Origin: Flavobacteriaceae bacterium
Lineage (GTDB): Bacteria > Bacteroidota > Bacteroidia > Flavobacteriales > Flavobacteriaceae
Direction: 5' to 3'
DNA length: 64,000 nucleotides
NCBI GenBank assembly: GCA_947456815.1
Contig: CANGTL010000002.1
Coordinates: 53,468 to 117,467 of the forward strand
A program made the translations under genes and the position numbers. Below, piece by piece: positions 18,007 to 25,812 of the stretch (the stretch's first letter is position 1; every line of letters starts with the position of its first letter). A model generated the notes under the pieces. It worked only from the letters and a program-made list of their open reading frames with translations, did no database searches and was not told the DNA's origin.

Positions 18007-20490
18007 ATTCAAAATAAAAGACAATTTTATAGCAAGATTATCTTCCGTTTTCGCCAATTGATAGGGTCCATAACGGTAAAAAGCCGTTAATCCAAACCCG
18101 CTGTAAATTTGATTTAATTCGATTCCTGATTCATAATAACCTTTTTCTAAAGTATTAAAATCTTGACCTAGGTGTCGTTCTTTATTACTCATGTCGCCCC
18201 ATGCCGCACGAGTTACTAAAACAAAAGCAGGCTTTACTTTTCTAAAGATTTCCAATCTTTTAAATCCGTGTTTGATGTGAATCATCGCAAATTCACTCGA
18301 GAAAAATTCGTTAAAGAACATGGTCTCAAAACTATTTTTACCTGCGATTGTAATGCGTTCAATCAGTTTATTGTTGGTCAAATTGTTAGGCGAAGTATTG
18401 TAGAGATGGGTTAGCGGAATCGCACCCTGAGCATAACCACTTTCGAATACCACGGCTGTTTTTTGACCATTCAAATACGTTTTTTCAACCTCTACACGAA
18501 AGTCGATTTTTTTAAAATCAAAATCGTTTTGTAAGAGTTTGGGAATACTTTGCGTATACTGGAACGTAAATTTCGGGAATCGTTTTTTGACTTCAAATCG
18601 ACCATCTTCTGTTTGAAGATAATCGCTAAACGGATTCCATTGCAACGAAAACTGCGCAGTTGTCATTGTGTACTTCTTATACAAAGTTGAATTATAATTA
18701 TAGAAGTAATCAAATAAAGGATCGACTTTAGTGTACATTATTTGCCAGATACTTTCCGTCTTTGGAATGAGTTTGGTTTCAAAATAGGCCCGCCAACTTT
18801 GATAGTCGTAAAATGTCTTTAAGTTGATCGGTCTTGGATCATACAATTTGAAATTTCTCTTATCGATTGCAAAATTACTGCTCGCAATCTCACGAATATC
18901 GTCGGTGTACGAGCCACCAATCCATGAATTTGAATTACTGTCAATTCTCGTCGACAGTCCAAGATTGTATTTGTATTGCTCGTCTTTTAAACCATAAGCG
19001 ATATAGCCATCAAGTCTGAGCACTTTTGAAAATAAATCGCTGGTCTTTCCGCCCAATCCAAAACGGAATCCTTCATAATTGTTGAAACTTATCAAGTATC
19101 GCAAATCCATGTCGAAATAACCAAATGGGACATAACCATTGAGTATTTTTCGCCCTTGAAAAAGTCTTTTTTCTATTTTATTTTTCGTTGCAACACTATC
19201 TAAAGCAAAGTAGGTTCTCTGACTCCGTAAATCCAAAGAGTCCGTTCTGTATCGATTCCAAAATGCTTCGTTTTGAATTTCAGCATCTTTCTGCACTTCC
19301 ATATTTTGAAACGGGTTTTTGATGTTGATCGTATTATTGTATTTTACATCAAACAAACGCGTTTCTGATAAGAGATACGTAAAGTCTGATGCGCCTTTCT
19401 TTCTTGAGCTATTGTCATTTTCCCCCGAATCAAACGCTAAAGTTTCACCCAAGATTCGGATGTCATAGTTGTTTTTTCCTTTGACAATTTTAAAAAGTTT
19501 TTGCGTCGGGAACCATAATTTTTCTTCAGGAAAGTATATAAATTCATGTGTGCCGCTAATATCTAATAGTCCCTTGATCCGCATAATAGCTTTGTTGATT
19601 GCAAAGTTCTCCGCGTCGACATATAAGACGCCTTCTAATCCGGCTTCTTTTCTTTTTTTCTTATTCTTGAAATAAATCAAGTAGGACTTTCGGCCATGGA
19701 TAGTTGTGCTGTCAATTAACTTAAATCGATAATTTTGAAAAGTCGTATTCGAAATCGGGCTCTTGTAAGCAGTTTCAAACAATTCATATTGATTATCATA
19801 GACTGAAAAAGATTGCAAATTGACCGACAATATTTCATATATCGGTTGCTTAAAGCCAGCCATTTTGGTTCCTAGAATGGTTTCTTTAAGCTCTTTCCCG
19901 CGATATTGAAATTGGGAGACACGCTCGGTTTGAAACAAATGTTGTTTGGAGATTATTTTTTTGAATTTATAAGCGGAGGAATCCACTTTATAATGATTCC
20001 CCGGCTTGGTTTTTTTTACAAAAACGCTGTCTAGGCTTCCCTTAATTGAATCTGGATTGGCGGTGATAACTAATTTATTGTATGCCATAAACTCAAATGT
20101 TTCTAACTTTTTTTGTGGATCGTTCTGAGATTTTCGCGCAATTACTTTTTTGATGATTTGCAGTCCTCTTGTGTTGCTCGAAACAGTAACCTCTTTAAGC
20201 TGGTCACGCTGTGGATTTAGTTCTATTGAATAGAATTTGGTGTTGTTTTCTAATAAGATATCAGTAGATGTATAGCCAATATAGGATACAATTAAAGAAA
20301 GTGAAGGAGTTTCTGATATGATTACAAATTTACCATCTAAATCACTAAGCGTTTGTATTCCTTTGTTGGCGGTGATGGTCGCAAACGGCAATGGATTTCT
20401 AGAATCACGGTCTCTAATAATTCCTGAAAATTGAAATTGCGCTTGACACACAAGCGTAAAAAACAAAAATAGGAAACAGCATTTTTTCAT
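17995..20490 (-). CDS. DUF5686 outer membrane protein with carboxypeptidase-like regulatory domain
   Basis: This 831 aa protein has a signal peptide, then a carboxypeptidase regulatory-like Ig domain (about residues 20-110: GIIRDRDSRNPLPFATITANKG ... LSDLDGKFVI), then a DUF5686-type region (KKVIARKSQNDP onward) and a C-terminal half that looks like a beta-barrel ending FILNLGF. Members are outer membrane proteins of Bacteroidota with no settled function. The start at 20490 (MKKCC) was chosen because the only longer in-frame start, a TTG at 20505, overlaps a TAGATTTTG promoter-like box. Confidence 0.82.
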   Translation of the reverse strand: MKKCCFLFLFFTLVCQAQFQFSGIIRDRDSRNPLPFATITANKGIQTLSDLDGKFVIISETPSLSLIVSYIGYTSTDILLENNTKFYSIELNPQRDQLKEVTVSSNTRGLQIIKKVIARKSQNDPQKKLETFEFMAYNKLVITANPDSIKGSLDSVFVKKTKPGNHYKVDSSAYKFKKIISKQHLFQTERVSQFQYRGKELKETILGTKMAGFKQPIYEILSVNLQSFSVYDNQYELFETAYKSPISNTTFQNYRFKLIDSTTIHGRKSYLIYFKNKKKRKEAGLEGVLYVDAENFAINKAIMRIKGLLDISGTHEFIYFPEEKLWFPTQKLFKIVKGKNNYDIRILGETLAFDSGENDNSSRKKGASDFTYLLSETRLFDVKYNNTINIKNPFQNMEVQKDAEIQNEAFWNRYRTDSLDLRSQRTYFALDSVATKNKIEKRLFQGRKILNGYVPFGYFDMDLRYLISFNNYEGFRFGLGGKTSDLFSKVLRLDGYIAYGLKDEQYKYNLGLSTRIDSNSNSWIGGSYTDDIREIASSNFAIDKRNFKLYDPRPINLKTFYDYQSWRAYFETKLIPKTESIWQIMYTKVDPLFDYFYNYNSTLYKKYTMTTAQFSLQWNPFSDYLQTEDGRFEVKKRFPKFTFQYTQSIPKLLQNDFDFKKIDFRVEVEKTYLNGQKTAVVFESGYAQGAIPLTHLYNTSPNNLTNNKLIERITIAGKNSFETMFFNEFFSSEFAMIHIKHGFKRLEIFRKVKPAFVLVTRAAWGDMSNKERHLGQDFNTLEKGYYESGIELNQIYSGFGLTAFYRYGPYQLAKTEDNLAIKLSFILNLGF

Positions 20491-20539
20491 TCTTTTGAAA
20501 GGCAAAATCTAGAGGATGGTCTAAAGGTAAGTAAAATAA

Positions 20540-20572
20540 AAATCCGCCTTGTTACTATAACGAGGCGGATTT
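20540..20572 (-). terminator. Terminator of pyrH-frr
   Basis: AAATCCGCCT and AGGCGGATTT pair, with a G-T wobble in the next positions, and on the minus strand a T-rich tract follows. It lies just past the frr stop and before the next minus-strand gene. Confidence 0.8.
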
Positions 20573-20591
20573 ATTATTATTTCGGAAAGCC

Positions 20592-21155
20592 CTAAACTTT
20601 CATTATTTCAGCTTCTTTATGAGCTAGAATATCGTCAATTTTTTTGATAAATGAATTCGTCAAATTTTGAACTTCGTCTTCCGCAGTTTTACAAATATCT
20701 TCCGACGTACCTTCCTTTTCTAATTTTTTGATTTCGGTGTTGGCATCTTTACGAGCGTTTCTAACACCAATTTTAGCGTCTTCCGCTTCTGCCTTGGCTT
20801 GTTTGGTCAAGTCTCGGCGTCGTTCCTCTGTTAGAGGTGGTACAGAAATAATAATTACATCACCATTATTCATCGGATTGAAGCCAATGTTAGCGACCAT
20901 AATCGCTTTTTCTATCGGCTGCAACATGCTTTTTTCATAAGGTTGGATGGTAATCGTTCGCGCATCTGGAACGTTCATATTTGCAATTTGTGCTAATGGA
21001 GTTTGAGATCCGTAATAGTCAACAAAAACGCTTCCCAACATAGCAGGCGATGCTTTTCCCGCTCGAATGTTCAAGAACGATTTTTCTAAATGCGCTATCG
21101 AACCATTCATCGATTCTTTGGTGCTGTCTATAATAAATTCAATTTCTTCAGTCAT
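20592..21155 (-). CDS. frr: Ribosome recycling factor
   Basis: RRF splits post-termination ribosomes together with EF-G. The 187 aa protein shows the family pattern: a long helix with LNIRAGKASPAML, then YYGSQTPLAQIANMNVPDARTITIQPYE, and the C-terminal coiled region with PPLTEERRRDLTKQAKAEAEDAKIGVRNARKD. It lies downstream of pyrH, the usual bacterial order, separated by an 81-bp repeat island and closed by a strong terminator. Confidence 0.97.
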   Translation of the reverse strand: MTEEIEFIIDSTKESMNGSIAHLEKSFLNIRAGKASPAMLGSVFVDYYGSQTPLAQIANMNVPDARTITIQPYEKSMLQPIEKAIMVANIGFNPMNNGDVIIISVPPLTEERRRDLTKQAKAEAEDAKIGVRNARKDANTEIKKLEKEGTSEDICKTAEDEVQNLTNSFIKKIDDILAHKEAEIMKV

Positions 21156-21157
21156 AT

Positions 21158-21235
21158 TTTGGATTGTTGGATTGTTAGATTTTTAGATTGTTGGATAGTC
21201 TAAATGTCCAAAAATCTAGTATTCTAGCAATCTAA
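21158..21235. repeat. Short-period inverted-repeat island between pyrH and frr
   Basis: Degenerate tandem units GATTGTTG / TTAGATTG are followed by a complementary block (CTAGCAATCTAA). The two halves can form an imperfect hairpin. It fills the gap inside what should be one operon. Confidence 0.7.
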
Positions 21236-21236
21236 A

Positions 21237-21944
21237 TTACACATTAACTACGGTTCCAACAGTTTCTCCCTCACAAATCTTCAATAAATTCCCTTTTTTG
21301 TTCATATCAAAAACAAGGATAGGCAGCTGATTTTCTTGGCTTAAAGTAAAAGCAGTCGTATCCATTACATTCAATCCTTTTTTGATTACGTCATCAAATG
21401 AAATAAAATCAAACTTCGTTGCATTGGGATCTTTTTCTGGATCTGAAGTGTAAATTCCATCCACACGCGTTCCTTTCAAAATAACATCTGCATGAATTTC
21501 AACACCTCTCAAAACAGCAGCAGTATCAGTGGTGAAATAAGGATTACCAGTTCCTGCTCCGAAAATGACAATGCGCCCTTTTTCTAGGTGACGAACTGCT
21601 CTTCTCTTGATATACGGTTCTGCAATCGCTTCAATTTTTAACGCAGTTTGCAAACGCGTTAACATGCCATGATCTTCTAAAGCACCTTGCAATGCCATGC
21701 CGTTGATGACCGTTGCGAGCATTCCCATGTAATCACCTTGAACGCGATCCATGCCGTTGCTTGCACCAGAAACTCCTCTAAAAATATTACCGCCTCCAAT
21801 CACAATGGCTATTTCAACGCCTCGGTCATGAATTTGTTTTATTTCTTCAGCATATTCGGCTAAACGAGCTGGGTCAATTCCATATTGTCGGTTGCCCATC
21901 AATGCTTCACCGCTTAATTTTAGAAGAATTCTTTTGTATTTCAT
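21237..21944 (-). CDS. pyrH: UMP kinase
   Basis: PyrH phosphorylates UMP to UDP in pyrimidine nucleotide synthesis; the bacterial enzyme is a hexamer of the amino acid kinase fold. The 235 aa protein has [23 protein letters not shown], the [17 protein letters not shown] loop, and [17 protein letters not shown]. The pairing with frr is conserved in many bacteria. A TATATTTG box precedes it. Confidence 0.97.
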   Translation of the reverse strand: MKYKRILLKLSGEALMGNRQYGIDPARLAEYAEEIKQIHDRGVEIAIVIGGGNIFRGVSGASNGMDRVQGDYMGMLATVINGMALQGALEDHGMLTRLQTALKIEAIAEPYIKRRAVRHLEKGRIVIFGAGTGNPYFTTDTAAVLRGVEIHADVILKGTRVDGIYTSDPEKDPNATKFDFISFDDVIKKGLNVMDTTAFTLSQENQLPILVFDMNKKGNLLKICEGETVGTVVNV

Positions 21945-21966
21945 TGCTTTGTTCTATTGAGTTGTG

Positions 21967-21974
21967 CAAATATA
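21967..21974 (-). promoter_or_regulatory. Candidate -7 promoter element of pyrH-frr
   Basis: The minus strand reads TATATTTG, matching TAnnTTTG, 22 bases before the pyrH start. No -33 TTTG is evident. Confidence 0.45.
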
Positions 21975-22085
21975 GTTATATTCTCTTTTTGTGAAATAGT
22001 CTAAATGAAAAAAAGGATAGATTTTCAGCAGTTAAATTATTTGATTTTGGTGATGAATGTCACCTATTTATCCCAAAGTATGCCT

Positions 22086-22093
22086 TAAATTTG
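22086..22093 (+). promoter_or_regulatory. Candidate -7 promoter element of the thioredoxin-like gene
   Basis: TAAATTTG matches TAnnTTTG, 19 bases before the ATG, in the gap divergent from pyrH. Confidence 0.4.
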
Positions 22094-22112
22094 TGTGTAA
22101 ATTAATTATATC

Positions 22113-22736
22113 ATGAAAGTTGCAGTTGCTCAAGGACTAGTCAATAGTCATTCTTACCTTCAATATCGATCTATGGTTTCTAAGGCGCTTGCGCAAGGAA
22201 AAGCTACTGGTGATGAACAATCCCCGGCATTACTTCATTATTCCGAACTAAATGAAGCTCGTATGAATCGGTTAGATAAAAAAATGGAAATCACCGAAGA
22301 GAATATTCAAAAGCTATTGGGGTTGAAGAGAAAGTACGTTTGGTTGGTACTGTCTGAGGGTTGGTGCGGCGATGCTGCTCAAATATTACCCATTCTCAAC
22401 AAAATGGATTCTTATTCACAACATATTGAACTTCGAATCGCATTCCGCGACGAAAACGAAGCCTTGATGAATTTATTCCTGACCAACGGAACCAAAAGCA
22501 TTCCCAAAGTCATCGTCTTGGATAAGAAATCAGAAGAGGTTCTAGGAAGTTGGGGCCCACGACCCAAAGGCGCTACCAATCTCATTAAGAGCTACAAAGA
22601 ACAATATGGTGTGGTGGACGAAACGGCAAAAACGGAATTGCAATTGTGGTATTTGCACGATAAGGGCGTAAGCACCCAAAATGAAATCCTTGAACTTACG
22701 TTGCAGTGCGAACAATTGAATCATCAAACAATGTAA
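22113..22736 (+). CDS. Thioredoxin family protein
   Basis: This 207 aa cytoplasmic protein (no signal peptide) has a central thioredoxin-like fold: VLSEGWCGDAAQILPILNKM (about residues 75-97), then FLTNGTKSIPKVIVLDK with the cis-proline. The active site has only the first cysteine (WCGDA rather than WCxxC), so it cannot work as a classical dithiol oxidoreductase. The sequence resembles the Thioredoxin_9-type group. Its last 41 bp overlap the 3' end of truB on the other strand. Substrate unknown. Confidence 0.8.
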   Translation: MKVAVAQGLVNSHSYLQYRSMVSKALAQGKATGDEQSPALLHYSELNEARMNRLDKKMEITEENIQKLLGLKRKYVWLVLSEGWCGDAAQILPILNKMDSYSQHIELRIAFRDENEALMNLFLTNGTKSIPKVIVLDKKSEEVLGSWGPRPKGATNLIKSYKEQYGVVDETAKTELQLWYLHDKGVSTQNEILELTLQCEQLNHQTM

Positions 22737-23394
22737 TGTCCATCGCATCATTCACATCGTAATTACCGATTTTAGTTCGTCTTAACGCTGTTAAGTGAGC
22801 ACCTGAACCCAACGCTTTTCCAAAATCAAAAGCCAAGGAACGAATGTAAGTTCCTTTACTGCAAACCACTCTAAAATCAACTTCAGGCAAGGCAATTCGC
22901 GTGATTTCAAATTTGTGAATCGTGGTTTTTCGAGAGGCAATTTCAACGGTTTCACCAGCGCGTGCATGATCATACAGTCGAACACCATCTTTTTTTATTG
23001 CAGAGAAAATCGGTGGTTTTTGATCGATTTCTCCAAGAAATTGGGGAATAGTGCTGGCAATTAGCGCTTCATCTATATGACCTATGGGAAAAGTTTGATC
23101 AATCTCGGTTTCTAAGTCGTACGAAGGCGTCGTAGCACCAATATAAAAAGTACCTGTATATTCTTTGGCCTGTCCTTGTAATTCTTCAATTCTCTTGGTG
23201 AATTTCCCAGTGCAAACGAGTAAAAGTCCAGTAGCCAGTGGATCGAGTGTGCCGGCATGACCAATTTTTATTTTCTTCAAACCCAGTTTACTTTTCAAAA
23301 TCCATTTCATTTTATTTACCGCTTGAAAGGAAGTCCAATGCAACGATTTGTCTATCAATAAAATTTGTCCGTTTTGAAAATCTTCTGCCGTCAT
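22696..23394 (-). CDS. truB: tRNA pseudouridine(55) synthase
   Basis: TruB makes pseudouridine 55 in the T-loop of tRNAs. The 232 aa protein has LLIDKSLHWTSFQAVNK, the catalytic-aspartate motif HAGTLDPLATGLL (about residue 46), the KEYTGTFYIGATTPSYDLETE segment and CSKGTYIRSLAFDFG. It is the short form, without a clear C-terminal PUA domain. The truB start overlaps the uppP stop (TAATG), implying translational coupling in the ftsX-DUF3098-uppP-truB cluster. Confidence 0.95.
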   Translation of the reverse strand: MTAEDFQNGQILLIDKSLHWTSFQAVNKMKWILKSKLGLKKIKIGHAGTLDPLATGLLLVCTGKFTKRIEELQGQAKEYTGTFYIGATTPSYDLETEIDQTFPIGHIDEALIASTIPQFLGEIDQKPPIFSAIKKDGVRLYDHARAGETVEIASRKTTIHKFEITRIALPEVDFRVVCSKGTYIRSLAFDFGKALGSGAHLTALRRTKIGNYDVNDAMDITLFDDSIVRTAT

Positions 23395-24179
23395 TAAATT
23401 ACACTCAAAGGATGGATGAAGAAATGAATCAATAATAAAGCAGCGCCAACAATAATGCGATAATAGCCAAATGCTTTAAATCCGTGTTTGGTCAAAAATC
23501 CAATAAAACTCTTGATGGCTAAAAGTGCGACAATAAATGCCACAACATTACCAATCACCAATAAATTAATTTGATCATCAGTCAATACATAACCATCTTT
23601 ATAATAGTCGTAACATTTTTTAATGGTCGCGCCCAACATCGTCGGAACCGCCAAAAAGAAAGAGAATTCTGCCGCCGCAGTTCGAGATAGATTTTGTGAC
23701 ATACCACCAACAATGCTGGCGCCACTTCGAGAAATCCCTGGAATCATGGCGAGACATTGAAACAATCCAATTTTGAGTCCTTTGGAGTAAGTGACTTCGG
23801 TATTTTCAGAATTCCCAAACCAATCATCGACTTTCAACAATACGATTCCGCCTAACAATAAGGAAACGGCTACGGTCACTGGGTTTTCCAACAAAGCGTC
23901 GATTTTCTTACTAAAAAGCAGTCCTAAAACCACCGCGGGAATAAAAGCCACGAGTAATTTGAAATAGAATTCTAAGGTTTGAAAAAAACGTTTAAAATAT
24001 AAAACGACCACCGAAAGAATCGATCCCAATTGAATGACAATCGTAAACAATTTAGTAAACTCATCATGCTCGATGCCGAAAAATGTACTGCCAAGAATCA
24101 AATGGCCTGTAGAAGAAACCGGTAAAAATTCGGTAATGCCTTCGATAATGGCGAGAATAATAGATTGAAGTATATTCAT
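23394..24179 (-). CDS. uppP: Undecaprenyl-diphosphatase
   Basis: UppP (BacA) dephosphorylates undecaprenyl pyrophosphate so that the lipid carrier can be reused in cell wall synthesis; it also gives bacitracin tolerance. The 261 aa integral membrane protein has both family motifs: [17 protein letters not shown] (about residues 13-29) and [14 protein letters not shown] (about 145-158). It is coupled to truB downstream and preceded by a repeat island and the DUF3098 gene. Confidence 0.96.
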   Translation of the reverse strand: MNILQSIILAIIEGITEFLPVSSTGHLILGSTFFGIEHDEFTKLFTIVIQLGSILSVVVLYFKRFFQTLEFYFKLLVAFIPAVVLGLLFSKKIDALLENPVTVAVSLLLGGIVLLKVDDWFGNSENTEVTYSKGLKIGLFQCLAMIPGISRSGASIVGGMSQNLSRTAAAEFSFFLAVPTMLGATIKKCYDYYKDGYVLTDDQINLLVIGNVVAFIVALLAIKSFIGFLTKHGFKAFGYYRIIVGAALLLIHFFIHPLSVI

Positions 24180-24181
24180 GA

Positions 24182-24267
24182 ATGGATTATTTGATTGTTG
24201 GATTGCTGGATTATTAGATGATAAGATTAAAGTATCCAGCGATCCAAAAATCTAACGATCCAAAAAT
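24182..24267. repeat. Short-period inverted-repeat island between the DUF3098 gene and uppP
   Basis: Tandem GATTGTTG / GATTGCTG units are answered by a block of CCAAAAATCTAACGAT units. GGATTGCTGGAT and ATCCAGCGATCC pair with one mismatch. It is built like the islands at 1601, 11403 and 21158 but with a different unit. Confidence 0.7.
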
Positions 24268-24519
24268 CTAACGATCTTTCTTCATAGGGTTTTTCAAAAT
24301 GGAGTAAATGGTAATCCCAAAGCCAATCAAAACCATAGTCGGCGCCAAACGAATTCGCCGAAAATTAAAGATAGCTTCGTTAAACACTTTCGGATCATCG
24401 CTTCCGCCACCAGACATCAAAATAAATCCAAGAGTAATTACGGCAATTCCAATTAAAAGAATTTTATAATTGACTTTCTCAAAAAGGAATTCTTGCTTTT
24501 CTTGTTCGTTGTCTTTCAT
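24268..24519 (-). CDS. DUF3098 family membrane protein
   Basis: This 83 aa protein has two transmembrane helices (about residues 18-37 and 60-75) separated by SGGGSDDPKVFNEAIFNFRRIRLAP. This is the typical form of DUF3098 proteins, which in Bacteroidota usually sit between ftsX and uppP, as here. Function is unknown; the location suggests a link with division or cell wall metabolism. Confidence 0.85.
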   Translation of the reverse strand: MKDNEQEKQEFLFEKVNYKILLIGIAVITLGFILMSGGGSDDPKVFNEAIFNFRRIRLAPTMVLIGFGITIYSILKNPMKKDR

Positions 24520-24546
24520 AGTCTTAAAATCTTACGGTCTAATAAT

Positions 24547-25422
24547 CTAGTATAAATCGTCTGTTCTTAAATTCAAGTATTTTTGAGTCGCAAAAAAGGT
24601 GCTGACCCAAGTAATCAAAATCCCAACGGCAAGAACACCTAACAAAACGAGAGCGACCATCAATTGGTCTTCCAAAATGTTCAAACTTGGCCAACTATTG
24701 TCGATATAAATCAGCGTTCCAATCAAAGCAATAATCGCCAACACAGCGCCAATCACGCCCAATCGAATGCTTCTCCAAATAAACGGTTTTCGTATAAACG
24801 ATTTCGTCGCGCCCACCATTTGCATGGTTTTGATAATAAATCGATTCGAATAAATCGACAAACGCATCGAGCTGTTAATCAACAACACCGCAATCAATGC
24901 CAAAATACCGCTAATAATCAAAATCCACATGCTCACTTTCTTGATGTTGTCATTCACTAAACTCACCAATTGCTTGTCGTAAACGATGTCAGCAATCATG
25001 TCATTCGCCAAAAATCGACTTTCAATTTTGCGAATATTCTCGGTGTCGATATAGTCTGCTTTCAAATGAATGTCATAGGAATTCTGCAGCGGATTCGCGC
25101 CCAAAAAGGTCATAAAATCCTCGCCGATGATGTCGGTATGCATTTTTGCCGCTTGTTCTTTCGTCACATAATCACTCGATTTGACAAATGTTGCGGCTTT
25201 CAATTCCTGTCCAAAAGCCACCATCGTGCTATCGGTTGCTTCGTTTTTGAAGAACACAGTCATCACAATTTCTTCTTTAAAATCGTCCGATAATTTTTTA
25301 GAATTAATCACGAAAAAACCTAAAATACCTAAAAGAAAAAGTACCAAAAACATACTCAGTACCACAGAAAAATAAGAAGAAATAAGCCGACGCTTTTGAA
25401 ATTTTTCGAATGAAGAACTCAT
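24547..25422 (-). CDS. ftsX: Cell division protein FtsX
   Basis: FtsX is the permease-like partner of the FtsE ATPase and couples the divisome to peptidoglycan hydrolases. The 291 aa protein has an N-terminal helix (about residues 20-40), an extracytoplasmic domain to about 165, and three more helices, with the FtsX-type segment MRLSIYSNRFIIKTMQMVGATKSFIRKPF. FtsE is not in the window. It is the first gene of the cluster leading to truB. Confidence 0.92.
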   Translation of the reverse strand: MSSSFEKFQKRRLISSYFSVVLSMFLVLFLLGILGFFVINSKKLSDDFKEEIVMTVFFKNEATDSTMVAFGQELKAATFVKSSDYVTKEQAAKMHTDIIGEDFMTFLGANPLQNSYDIHLKADYIDTENIRKIESRFLANDMIADIVYDKQLVSLVNDNIKKVSMWILIISGILALIAVLLINSSMRLSIYSNRFIIKTMQMVGATKSFIRKPFIWRSIRLGVIGAVLAIIALIGTLIYIDNSWPSLNILEDQLMVALVLLGVLAVGILITWVSTFFATQKYLNLRTDDLY

Positions 25423-25530
25423 AAATGTTAGTAATTATGGCGTAAAAATAATAAAGAAATTGTTTAATCATAGTTTATAACGACCAAAGTTTTGACTTTC
25501 GTACAATAAACGTAAATTTGCCCTCAGTTT

Positions 25531-25666
25531 TTAGGAGCACAACAATTGTTTTCCTCAGAACAGTCGTCCCGCTTTCGCCTTTATCTTTTTTGTTTTTGTC
25601 ACCCTGAGCGCAGTCGAAGGGCATTTTTATAAAAACAAAAAAGGATACCGGCTCTATCGGGGCTAA
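25531..25666 (+). repeat. Modular intergenic element, copy B
   Basis: It begins TTAGGAGC and ends GGGGCTAA. The left arm contains CCCGCT and TATCTTTTTTG, the right arm CAAAAAAGGATACC. The loop holds a second repeat, GTCACCCTGAGCGCAGTCGA, followed by AGGGC, flanked by T- and A-rich stems. It lies in the divergent gap between ftsX and leuS. Confidence 0.85.
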
Positions 25667-25729
25667 TTTTTGAACGTATTTTGCTACCATCAAGTATCCA
25701 AGATTCGTCAACCAAACAACATCACATTC

Positions 25730-25758
25730 GCTTTGCGCCTCTGCGTCTTTGCGAGCAA
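25730..25758 (+). repeat. GCGCCTCTGCGTC repeat upstream of leuS
   Basis: The sequence TTTGCGCCTCTGCGTCTTTG is found again, in the same orientation, right after leuS (28681-28706), where it is part of an inverted pair. Confidence 0.8.
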
Positions 25759-25772
25759 TAAAATAATCAAAA

Positions 25773-25808
25773 ACTCAGCAACTCAGTCACTCAGTTACTC
25801 AGCAACTA
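25773..25808 (+). repeat. Tandem ACTCAG block before leuS
   Basis: Degenerate copies of ACTCAG(C/T)A, about 7-8 bases each, occupy the bases immediately before the leuS ATG, and would form part of its untranslated leader. Confidence 0.65.
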
Positions 25809-25812
25809 TAAA

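Larger units (their letters stand above)
25423..25812. other. Gene-free region between ftsX and leuS, filled with repeats
   Basis: This divergent gap holds modular element copy B (25531-25666), a GCGCCTCTGCGTC repeat (25730-25758) and a tandem ACTCAG-type block (25773-25808) next to the leuS start. A minus-strand frame through copy B is open but not a believable gene. No exact TAnnTTTG box was found for leuS. Confidence 0.7.

Noticed and set aside
24664..24960. 98-codon plus-strand frame within ftsX
   Set aside because: Antisense to ftsX; its His/Asn-rich translation is typical of a shadow frame.
25475..25711. A 78-codon minus-strand frame in the ftsX-leuS gap
   Set aside because: It runs straight through modular element B and its translation is low-complexity repeat sequence (FDCAQGDKNKKDK), with no recognisable domain.
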